Below the pieces are notes generated by a model. That model made no database searches, was not told where the DNA came from, and saw only the letters and a program-made list of their open reading frames with translations. Positions 1 through 9,807 of a stretch of 64,000 nt of DNA are shown one piece after another (the stretch's first letter is position 1; each line of letters begins with the position of its first letter). Source of the DNA: Antedon mediterranea (taxonomy: Eukaryota; Echinodermata; Crinoidea; Comatulida; Antedonidae); assembly GCF_964355755.1 (NCBI RefSeq), contig NC_092675.1:25460412-25524411 (forward strand), in the 5' to 3' direction. Position numbers and translations under genes: made by a program.

Positions 1-205
1 TCCTTCCACCCCGTATTAAGTGGACTATTTCACAGAACAAAAATGCCCTTGACGTTCTTACATTGAATTACTTACGGTTGTGTATAATAAGCACCAAAAA
101 GGAGGACTTCTACAACTTCCTCGGTAATCATTGGTTATTATTTAATACATCTTAATATAAATGATGTTTTGTATAAAGTTCAACATTATGATTACTGATA
201 CTTAC

Positions 206-1264
206 AGATTAGGTGCTGAATGGTTTCTGGCAGAGCGAACCAAATCATCTACCACAATACTTGCCTATAAAAGATTTGGCAAAACTTCAATAAATATTTA
301 GGGTATATAGGTTATTATAACGTAGTGTAGGTAGACATACATAAGACACTATTAAAGAACAGAATAGTAATTACTCCATTTTGTAATATAATCGAATCTA
401 CTATACTGCATTCTATATATATCTATAATCTCTATACAATAGATGTATTTTTAATAATAATAATATTAAACACACACGACACACATTATAACAATATCCA
501 CATATAAGTATTCTTACCATTGTTTCTGTACATTTAAGTATCAGAATATCTGAAGTACGTTTCCCAGTTTTTGCGTATACAATAACAAGTCCGTTATGAG
601 CTTCCGTAGATAGTGTTTCAGCATGTAAAACATGTTTGAGTTTAAACGTCGATATAACATCCTTAGGGAGAAAATAATTATATAAAGACACATGGAAGAA
701 GCAGTTTATACAAATGAAATGGTAAATTCGAAAAGAAGGAACCTATAACATAACTACTCATTCTCTCCAGCTGGGATGAGCAATTATTATTTAAAGTACA
801 AAAGGAATATCCATACTTAAGCTAATTTAAGATAAGTACCAATCATTGAGCAATGTTATTTCATTTCGTCGTGGTTTACCTTTCGTAATTTGTCGATAAT
901 ATTCAGTTTACTTTCGTCTTCAAATAGTTCTAGTATAACATCTTGGTGCCATGCCTCTCCACTTTTGTCCAGGCGTCGGAGATCTCTTAAAACGTCATCG
1001 GTTGTCAGCTTATAACTGTCATTTGTGATGGTGTGGATGTGCTGTAAAAATTATTGTTTAAGATTTTGAATCAAACTAATTATTATATTATATTTCATTC
1101 AGGTTAATCATAATATGTTCGCACTGTATCATCATCTTCGTCTGTTTAATTTAATTACTGTAGATCAATGATTCAACATTTTACCAACACTTAGGTTATG
1201 CGAATAAACATACCTGAGCAGCGTATCGCCTTATGCTGTTCGACATTTCATTCCGCCACTTTTC
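206..1264 (-). CDS. EPS8: EPS8-like protein, PTB-domain exons (partial)
   Basis: Four in-phase exons on the minus strand: 1214-1264, 880-1041, 518-661 and 206-264, each with AG/GT borders. Exons of 51, 162 and 144 nt keep phase 0. The joined peptide contains LTTDDVLRDLRRLDKSGEAW, then QDVILELFEDESKLNIID, a stretch ending DILILKCTETM, and ASIVVDDLVRSA. This follows the order of the EPS8-family phosphotyrosine-binding domain (human: LTVDDGIRKLKLLDAKGKVW, QDMILQVDD, a strand ending LFQCDEV, then ISEDIESAI). EPS8 proteins cap and bundle actin and link receptor tyrosine kinases to Rac through SOS1 and ABI1. The SH3 and actin-binding parts would lie to the left, outside the window. The first exon and start codon were not found upstream of 1264. 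It is divergent from DPH5. The family call rests on recalled similarity over about 135 residues; the EPS8 versus EPS8L paralogue is not resolved. Confidence 0.7.
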
Positions 1265-2841
1265 CTAAAAAAGTAGAGAAAATGTCAAACAACAACGTTA
1301 AAATGTTTTAAGAAAATTCAATAAAAACAAAATGTCCCTATAATAATAGGTAAAATACGGTAAAAATTGTTATCAAAAATCAAACAACAACGTTAATGTT
1401 TTAAGAAAATTCTCAACAAAAACAAAATTTCCCTATAATAGTCAATGCTGCATTGATTTTATAATAACGTTACTTGTTCACGTTAACCATTTTGTAGATT
1501 GATGTTGATATTTGCTGAATAGTTTAAAAATACAGGATCTACATTCATTGAATTGAACGTTTTAAGAGCAATCACGAATACAAACAATATGAGAAAAAGA
1601 AGCTCTTAAGATACTTGACATTTTTGTAGATTAATATTTAATCATGATATTATTGCAAACAATCTTCTAACTATTATTATATTCTCTTACGGGACAAAAA
1701 TGTATAAAGAAATAGCTGTTTTAAACAACAGAGAAGTGGAGAGAAAGATAGGAGGGGTGTTATGAACTGAGAAAATACAGCAATTAATTTTTAAAAGTTC
1801 CGAATTGCATAGATCATTTACTTGACTGATGACTTCAAAATGAACAAAAGAACAAAATATTATAGTAGTTTTGAAAATAATAACCCTGATTACCAACTAC
1901 AGTTTTAGAAAACTCTATACTACAAAGTAGGCCCACGGTAACAATGAAACTGTGATGGCTGTCATCTGACATAGGAATAGCAATTAGGCCCTATCACTAG
2001 TCTCCATAAACCAAGAATTGTCTCGGAGAGTTCACATTAAAAACCAACAGTCGTCTTTGTGTCGATAAAATTAAATATAATAGTATCCATAATACTATGT
2101 CAAGACTATCATACACAATAGAAATCATTAATGCATGACCAATGGTGATGTTACAAATTGGCACCTATGTGTTTGGCCTACATAGGCCTGTCAGCAGTGA
2201 CAGTCGATTTGTGCATTAGGATGTACGATTCATCGTAGAGAAAACTTGTTTCTCCAACGATTGTCAAATAGATATTTTACTACTCACCGAACAACCAGAC
2301 AGTCTGTTAATGTTTGTTTAAACTCTGTATTAAGCCTCTCTCTACAGAGTGTACTATATTACTAGCCTGCGTGTTAGATCCACAGAATGCAGTGTACCAC
2401 ACAATTTGATCGACCTTTATTGTGGTTTTAATTGTTATATGAACAAAAGCGTTACACCCTGGTGCTATAAAAGAGTCTAAAAATTCAATACAGTTCATTT
2501 AGTATATTGCACATTCTCTACACAAGAACGTAGCAATATAGCAAGCTGTTGTTTCGTAACATTTTTTTTACTCCTTATAAATTAAAATATACAATTAGAA
2601 GAGGTTTGGGATGTGGTGGAGTGTTATTTATCTAAACGCGTCGTCTGTGATATATATGATTACATTGTTATTTTTATCTTAATTGGTCAGATGTTTTGCC
2701 CTACTCAGCGCAAAGCTGTAGTTACATGTAGGTATAAAAACAAGAAATATTTCTTTAAAAAACGCCCTTCGACTCGTTGACGTAACAGTTTTAATTTTTG
2801 TTCTTTTGTCATGAAATGGTGTTTCTTTTTTATTGATATTC
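1265..2841. other. Upstream/intronic region of the EPS8-like gene
   Basis: No convincing exon was seen. A short direct duplication (copies near 1286-1350 and 1381-1442, about 95 bp apart, beginning CAAACAACAACGTTAA) lies just upstream of the last recognised exon. The open frame at 2307-2498 (minus) has no splice context or recognisable domain. 2688-2740 resembles, in inverted form, sequence at 24360-24410, so it is probably a dispersed repeat. Confidence 0.5.
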
Positions 2842-2988
2842 GAGGTATATTCAGAGCGTCATTCTGACGACTGGAGCATTCTCTACTTCTCTACGGAGCG
2901 CCATTTATGCCTTTATTAACTTCAATAATAGAAATAGTACTAGGGTAACTGCTCAAGTGGACCCAATTTAGCACCAGAGTAGCACAGA

Positions 2989-3700
2989 AACATCTTGGCA
3001 TTCACGTTGATTCAAATCTTTTTTCTTTTCATGTAAATAAACTCCGTTCCAAACTGGGCTTGTCCATCTCCATCTTATCGCGTGCTCGGTCATTTCATTA
3101 ATAAACACACATCCATAGGCCTACTCCTCTATAACACTATAATCCTCCCACACATTGACTATTGATGTAGTGTTTGGGAAATCAGATCGAATATTGACTG
3201 AATACAGACCATTCAAAATAGAGCACTTCGCATTAACCTTAAAGCTCATCGTCTCACACCACGAACTAACATTTACAACACCTTAAATCTTCATACAGTC
3301 CAGGTCGCATGCATCTACAACTTGCCTACAGGTCTGCAAATGGTCATGGTCTTGCTCCGGAATACCTTGCCCTGCGTCTTGCCAGAATTTCAAATCATCG
3401 ATGTACCCGAAGTGTCAGTGAGAGGAAATTTGTCGTCCCTTTCCCTAAAACTGAAACTTTTAAGAACAGCTTCATCTATAGAGCACCAACATACCAAACT
3501 AAGAAATGCGGTAACAATAAATAAAAAACAACTCAACGTTTTTTATAGTATTGTAGGCTATATTTTTGTATTTAAGTACATATATATATTATATATTTTT
3601 ATATTTTTTTAACATAGTTCATCCGTTTTTTCATATATGTTTTTGACTGTCTGCATATGCTGTTTAGGGTCACCCTCACAAAATAAGGTTTAATAAAAAA
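2989..3700 (+). mobile_element. Nested 5'-truncated LINE fragment (reverse transcriptase tail)
   Basis: Plus-strand frames broken by several stops encode the C-terminal part of a non-LTR reverse transcriptase: HLGIHVDSNLFSFHVNKLRS from 2992, later APEYLALRLARISNHR and SVSERKFVVPFPKTETFKNS at about 3360-3470. The order and wording match the thumb and C-terminal region common in CR1/L2-type elements. It interrupts the left subterminal repeat of the surrounding inverted-repeat element, so it inserted after that element did. It ends in an A-rich tract near 3700. The copy is not functional. Confidence 0.75.
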
Positions 3701-5132
3701 ATAAAATAGAAATAAAGTCACTAAATTTTAATATCTTTTCGTATGTTAATACAATGTGCTCAAGTGGACCCAATTTGGCCCCAGTGGAGCACAGTAGTGA
3801 TGATATAAAATAGAAAGAAAGTCACTCAAGTTTCAATCTTTTCGTATGTTAATACACTGTGCTTAAGTGGACCCAATTTGGCGCCAGTGGATTTTTTTAA
3901 AATGGAAAATAATGAATATTGGTTTTCTTTTTTTGTTGAAAGAGAGATATTTTGAGGATTGTAAATGTCAAGTGGAACTTTTTTTAAATCAGAAACAAAG
4001 TTTCATGGCATTATTTTCCATTAAATAGACTGCCATAAAACTTCGAAAAGAAGCCCATGTGCTCCTTCATTTTTAGTAATCTTGGGTGGGCTTCTTTTCC
4101 ACATGGAGTTCTTTTCGAGATTACTTTTGCAAACTAAACGAGGGGAACTGCTAACTTCCCGCCCGGAAAATATTTTATTTACATGATTTGAAAAATCTTC
4201 TAATGTAAATAATTAACAGCATCAAAATTTAACAGTGTGGCGTGTTGACCGCGAATGACTAACATACCATCTTTACCATAATACACCTGCACAGACTTAT
4301 TTGCATAACAACGCACGCACATACCAAACTGTTTAAAATAGAGCTACAAGGTACCCGAAAATGACATCTATTATGTTTTCAAACAACATGCATAAGAATC
4401 TTCAGTAGTACCCGACCATGCTTGAGGCTGAGCAAAGACAATTTAAAAAAAAAAAAGAGCTGTATACAGTAGGTTCCCGCCCGAAAAAATGGCGTTACAT
4501 GATTTGAACAAACTATATAAGACTCACCAGGACAATATATGAGCTTGTCCCCGGAAAGTGCACCTATTCATTTAAATATAAAATTAAATATTAAGTCTCC
4601 AGTACTAGCCCATCCATGGACCGCTCGGCGGCGGAATTAGTCTAAGCTTCGAAATTGGTTTGGAAATCGGCATCTTTGCAAATGTTCTATATTTGATCTT
4701 ATTTCACTTTCCATTAACCCCATAAAAAAACCCATCGGAGACTATCTGTTTAAAATGTTTATTCTGGGACGGTGCGGCTATACACACCAACTACTATGAA
4801 GAATCGGACTTTTCGCTACCAATGTTGCAACATTAACAGTGGGGCGCGTTGACCGCGAATGACTAATACCATCTTTCCCACTAACCTGCACAAACTTATT
4901 TGTATAACAACGAACGGCATACCAAACTATGATGAGAGATACATTCTCTTCTCAACACGTAACGCGTAACGAAGATAATTAATTCATTTTTTACATTAAA
5001 ATTGAGGCCGCTAAACATAAAATGTACGAGATCAAATACATGTAGCGAAAGCCAAAAAAAAAAAGAGTAAACATTGTGCTCTCCTTGCCTCCCCAAAACA
5101 CAGTGGTTGCATACCTTTAACTCTATTCCACC

Positions 5133-5209
5133 GACCAGCGTGGGAATCGAACCCACGACATACGGTACGTGTTGTCAACACGACGCTCAGGCGATTGAGC
5201 TAACTGATC
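5133..5209 (-). repeat. tRNA-Val-like sequence with variable-loop insertion
   Basis: On the minus strand this folds as a tRNA-like cloverleaf: D stem GCTC/GAGC, anticodon loop TTGACAA (anticodon GAC), TpsiC arm GTGGG-TTCGATT-CCCAC and a 7-bp acceptor stem. It has 5 extra bases in the variable region compared with the copy at 6064-6135. It lies inside a repeated unit of a mobile element, so it is better read as a tRNA-derived repeat than a tRNA gene. Confidence 0.6.
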
Positions 5210-6063
5210 ATTTTGGTTTTATCAAGGTTAATAGGATATTTATGATGTAATGATGAATTACGTAATACACGTATAAATAGACAATTATCAGCTGTTCAGT
5301 CATGTTTCAGTTTGTGGTGCAACGGGTATCAGCTGGGGTTCGAACCTCTACGGATATTTTTTTTATGAATATTGGTTTTTTTTTAAAGAGAGATATTTGG
5401 AGGGTTGAAAATGTCAGGCCTATGGAAGTGGACCTTAAATCATAAACAAAAGTGTAAGGCATTCATTTTTCCATTAAATAGACACCATAACACCCCGAAC
5501 GTTCCTCATTTTTTAGTACTCTTGGGTACGGTGGCTTCTTTTCAACGGATAAGCTTCTTTTCCACATGGGGTTCTTTTCAAGATTACTTTTGTAAACTGA
5601 AGGAGGGGAGTTTCTAGATTCCCGCCGGGAAAACTGTATCTTTACATGATTTGAATTTGATTGCGAATAACTAACAATACCATCCCATCTTTCCCACAGC
5701 ACATGTGCACACTCATTTGCACAACAAACGCACGGCATACCAAACTACGATGAGATAAAATTAATTCTCTTCAAAACACGTAACGAAGAGAATTAATTCT
5801 CTTTTTTTAACATTAAAATAAATTGAGGGCGCTAAACATAAAATTTATACCATCAAAGCAGTTGGCGAGAGCCAAAAAAAAAAAGATGGTAAATGTGCTC
5901 TCCCTGCCGCAGCACTAAGGCCCTGCCACAGCCTTTTGGGGTCGTTTCCACCACATCACCAGATGCATTGATGTTGTCGCCTCATGATGTGTGGTGGAAA
6001 GGGGGACGTATGATCTGTGAACCCCAAACACAGTGGCTCGCATAGCCTTAACTCTATTCCACC

Positions 6064-6135
6064 GACCAGCGTGGGAATCGAACCCACGACATACGTGTTG
6101 TTAACACGACGCTCAGACGACTGAGCTAACTGATC
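6064..6135 (-). tRNA. tRNA-Val(AAC)-like cloverleaf, probably repeat-derived
   Basis: The 72-base minus-strand sequence divides exactly into canonical arms: acceptor GATCAGT/GCTGGTC (G-T pairs allowed), D arm GCTC-AGTCGTCT-GAGC, anticodon loop TTAACAA with anticodon AAC, 5-base variable loop, and TpsiC arm GTGGG-TTCGATT-CCCAC. The A and B promoter boxes are intact enough for polymerase III. The D loop lacks the usual GG, the first pair of the anticodon stem is mismatched, and a second diverged copy sits 0.9 kb away in the same repeat. A tRNA-derived SINE module is therefore more likely than a decoding tRNA. Confidence 0.45.
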
Positions 6136-6234
6136 ATTTTGGTTTTAGCAAGGTTAATAGGACATTTATGACGTAATGATCAATTACGTAATACACGTAT
6201 AAATATACTATTATCAGTTTTTCAGTCATGTACT

Positions 6235-6300
6235 TGGTGGCGCAACGGGTAATGCTCAGTTTTGAGTGCTATCGGCTGGGGTTCGAGCCTCAACGGATGT
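6235..6300 (+). repeat. tRNA-derived polymerase III head (SINE-like)
   Basis: An A-box-like GGCGCAACGGGTAATGC is followed about 30 bases later by a B-box-like GGGTTCGAGCC. A shortened relative is at about 5318-5350 with GGTTCGAACC. Both sit at the same place in the two long internal repeat units. Confidence 0.5.
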
Positions 6301-7211
6301 TTTAATTTTTTTTAAACATTGTTTTTTTTTTAAATAGAGATATGTGACACTGTATTGTCGAACATGTATGGTACCATACCGGTAGGTATTCAAATATGCT
6401 TAATACGAAAAGATATTAAAATTCAGTGACTTATTTCTATTTTATGTCACTGTGCTCCACTGGCTCCAAGTTGGGTCCACTTGAGCACAGTGTATTAACA
6501 TACGAAAAGATATTAAAATTCCTTGAATTATTTCTATTTTATATCAATGTGCTCGCTTGGTGCCAAATTGGGTACACTTGAGTACATTGTATTAAAATAC
6601 GAAAAGATATTAAAATTAGTGACTTATTTCTATTTTATATCACTGTGCTCCACTGGTGCTAAATTTGGTCCACTGAACCAGTTACCGTAGTACTATTTCT
6701 ATTTTCGGAAGTAAATAAAGGCATAAATGGCCCTCCGTAGAGGTAGAGAATGCTCGATCGTCAAAATGACGCTCTGAATATATCTGATATTCTATTTAAT
6801 AATTTAAAATGATTTTCATAGACTCTCTCCTCCCAGACGTGCTTTGGGGTTTGAAAATGCCCAGTGCGAGTTCCAAATAATAAGCCGTAGTTAACAATTT
6901 AGCTATACCGAACGAATGATGTTTCCTTCATATTAGTCAACATTTTAATTTATTTCTATCATTAGCCCCTCTTGGCCTGTGGCAAAAAAAATTTAGACAT
7001 ACTGTATCATATTAAAATCATTGCGGAACGCCATACGATGACTAAATAGATGCAGTTGTCTAGGTAGTCATCAATGAATTCATTTTAGTTAAAAAGTTAA
7101 ACCGACCGTAATGATTATAAGCGGCTGTTTCACGGAGTCTACGGAAACAATAAAACTCACGCAAGAAGAGTGCTCACATTATTGTGTGCCGTGCCTGTTT
7201 TGAACAAAAAC

Positions 7212-9807
7212 ATGCTGTATTTTATCGGATTAGGACTAGGAGATGCAGCTGATATTACAGTTAAGGGATTGGAATTAATAAAAAAATGCAATCGCGTTTA
7301 TTTAGAGGCATATACATCTATACTCACTGTAGGGAAAGAAAAATTAGTAAGTTCCTTTTCTAGGCCTAGAAGACCTAGCGCTACGGCGTTGAAAATAAAT
7401 GCATCGGCCTTTCGAAACGGCTATTCACGGCGACAATACCGTATACACTTACACTTACACTTACACTTAATGTTTGATGGAAATAGTTTAGGCTAGTGCC
7501 TATTAGATTCCATTTCTATACGATTTCCAAAATTAACCAAATATAGGTCTAGCTAGAAAAAACTATTTCTACGCTTCATCAGAGCAGCTGAATCAATATA
7601 CAATGTTGAGCTAAGGCATTATAGAGGTATTATAATATGAATTTATATTATAAAATAATGATTAACTATTAATGTATTAATTATTATTGTATATTGATGC
7701 ATGGAGGTATCTATTTTATACCTCCATGATTGATGTATCACCCGATTTATGAATAACAATATCCTATCTATGTTTGGGGACCAACAGGGAGTATTTGGTA
7801 GAGAGGTGTTACTGGTATACTGTACAGTACATCTGACTATCACATGAAACATTCAAGTATTTTTCATCATGCAAGTATATCCATCCAAATTTATTATTAT
7901 TTTTAGGAAGAGTTCTATGGTAAAGATGTCATCTTGGCCGACCGTGATATGGTAGAACAGAATTCAGAAGAAATATTTAGGGATGCTGACAAAGAGGATG
8001 TGGCATTTCTAGTCGTTGGTGACCCATTTGGGTAATTTGATTTATTTGGTAAAAAGTAAATTACCAGTCCTTGTCTTTTGAAAATCGTAGGTGTGCTACC
8101 AATTGCACTCCTTAATACATTCAGGAGTGCTGTAGTGTAGGTGTATTTTTGTGTGTAGAAGTTTACCAAATTTAAGCGTGTTGTAAATCAAATTCCTCAA
8201 GGGCAGTTTAGGAGTGTGTTAGGTGAGTGATTGCACTCACTCGCCTTAAAAGACGAGGCCTGGATTACAATAAAAAATTGACCTCTATTTTATCCAAATT
8301 TTTTTTCGTAAACTATTACAGTTTGAAACTCATATAGACCAGACAGAGACTAGGCACCTAATTTTGTGTGAATTTTTAATTTAAGACAATATACCTTTAT
8401 TTCAGTGCTACAACTCATACAGACCTCATACTAAGAGCAAGAAAGGAAGGGCTAAAGTACCAAGTTATTCATAATGCATCTATAATGAACGCCATAGGAT
8501 GCTGTGGGTTACAGGTAAACCAATGGTACTAACTATAATTTGCGATTTCTCGCTGTTGGATGTAGTTGAAATGAAATTTAAAAATAAAGTAATAGAAATA
8601 ATGAATATCAAAAGATTTTTCATCAATTGAGTATATTAATTTTCCTTCATCCCATTTATTTGTGATTTAATGTGAACTATATTGTTTGCATACGAAAAAT
8701 GCGGAAACTGACAAAATCATTACAAAATTAATAATTAGAAATCTTTTGTAATACATTGTGTCCTGGCGCACACAAGAAAATAATTATGTGTATGTAATTT
8801 TAGTTATACAGTTATGGCGAAACTATATCAATTGTATTTTGGACTGACACATGGAGACCCGACAGTTTCTATGAAAAGATCGCAGCAAACAAGCAACGAG
8901 GGATGCATACACTATGCTTACTAGATATTAAAGTCAAAGAGCAGTCCATAGAAAACTTAATGAAGTAAGTGTACCATGAAGTAAATGTTAGAAATATTTC
9001 TACCATATTTAAATTTAAGGTTAAGCTGATATTCAGTCGCCATGTTCATAGGCAGATTCATGTTTAGAGGTTGCATCAGTATTTACTGGGCACATTATTT
9101 ATTGTCTTAGCCAACCAATAAATCCAATGATTTGAGAAGAAAAAGGTACTGTTAAGGTAAAAAGTCTGTAGAAAAAGTTCATATAAGTTTTCTTTTGATA
9201 TTGTAAATATCAGAACATTTACAATATGTTAGAAATTAGGTAAAATGATGGCAATTCTGGGATATCCTATTTCAGCAGTACTATTGAAATTTTCATTTTA
9301 GGGGAAATAAGATTTTTGAGCCTCCAAAATTTATGACTGTGAATCAGGCTGCGTCTCAACTTAATGAAATCATACAAAAACGAAAAGAAGCAGGGAAAGA
9401 TTTGGGTATGTTGTTATGTGATAATGTGTTTATTTACTATAGTAGTTATATTTTTTGAAAGATTGCTGTAACCAGCTTAATATATATATAAAAAGGTCAT
9501 AGGTTAACTATTCTGTATTATTTAATATATATTTTAAAAACTCAATATGATTGTTATAATAGTAAATATGTCATTATTTTATGCAGCTTACACTGAAGAT
9601 TCAATATGTGTTGGCGTAGCAAGAGTGGGGTCTCAAGACCAACAGGTCGTTTCTGGAACTCTAAAAGACTTAATGGAAGTTGATCTTGGAGGACCTCTAC
9701 ACTCATTAGTTATAGCTGGTGATATGCATCCGATTGAACTGGAGATGTTGAGAGAATTCGCTGTTGACAGAACTTTGTTTGATAAGCTTTTAAATGATGT
9801 AAGATGA
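7212..9807 (+). CDS. DPH5: Diphthine methyl ester synthase DPH5
   Basis: DPH5 methylates the modified histidine of elongation factor 2 with S-adenosylmethionine during diphthamide synthesis in the cytosol. Six exons: 7212-7346, 7907-8031, 8406-8514, 8804-8964, 9302-9405 and 9587-9807. The total is 855 nt, giving 284 residues (human about 285). The protein opens [20 protein letters not shown], with the glycine-rich start of the tetrapyrrole-methylase fold. It continues with VVGDPFGATTHTDL (SAM pocket), [20 protein letters not shown] and [11 protein letters not shown], and ends ALLNDVR-like as LLNDVR. The chosen ATG starts exactly at the conserved N terminus; an upstream in-frame ATG at 7170 would add 14 residues not expected for the family. 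It is convergent with SLC30A7 and divergent from the EPS8-like gene. Splice phases are all consistent. Confidence 0.95.
7444..7469. repeat. Short (ACACTT)n microsatellite
   Basis: About four copies of ACACTT lie in DPH5 intron 1, just downstream of a TAGGCCTAG word at 7362. Confidence 0.8.

Larger units (their letters stand above)
4010..6330. repeat. Internal repeat units of the inverted-repeat element
   Basis: The core consists of related units. A block beginning near 4250 (GACCGCGAATGACTAACATA) recurs near 4850 and, more diverged, near 5655. A second block (CATTAAATAGAC near 4018) recurs near 5474. Each longer unit continues through a GCTAAACATAAAAT segment, an A-run and a tRNA-like sequence on the minus strand. 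It then ends with a GGTTCGA-containing tRNA-like box on the plus strand (about 5318-5350 and 6235-6300). The open frames here (for example 4896-5156 and 5463-5738, minus) overlap these repeats and are not genes. Confidence 0.65.
2834..6792. mobile_element. Large non-autonomous element with terminal inverted repeats
   Basis: The left end (2842-2988) and the reverse complement of the right end (about 6640-6784) match over about 145 bp, with an estimated identity in the upper 80s. Both carry ATATTCAGAGCGTCATT and later CCATTTATGCCTTTATT. The 8-bp word TGATATTC flanks both ends (2834-2841 and 6785-6792), a plausible target-site duplication. Inside the ends are subterminal repeats of about 96-102 bp containing TTTTCGTATGTTAAT and AAGTGGACCCAATTT: at least two copies on the left (3700-3895) and three inverted on the right (6400-6680). 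No transposase frame is present, so it would depend on an enzyme from elsewhere. The family is not assigned. An 8-bp duplication fits hAT, P or Merlin-like elements, but the ends do not show a canonical hAT terminus. Confidence 0.75.

Noticed and set aside
1-150. Further EPS8 exons at the left edge (for example EEVVEVLLFGAYYTQ before a GTAAGT at about 75)
   Set aside because: A donor-like site exists but no phase-compatible acceptor and no similarity to the expected EPS8 linker could be shown.
413-691. Whole open frame as one 92-residue protein
   Set aside because: Only 518-661 is an exon; the remainder reads through a donor (ATG|GTAAG) into intron.
2307-2498. Missing upstream EPS8 exon on the minus strand
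   Set aside because: The peptide has no similarity to the EPS8 N terminus and no suitable splice sites.
5133-5209. Functional tRNA gene
   Set aside because: The variable-loop insertion and location in a repeated transposon module argue for a relic.
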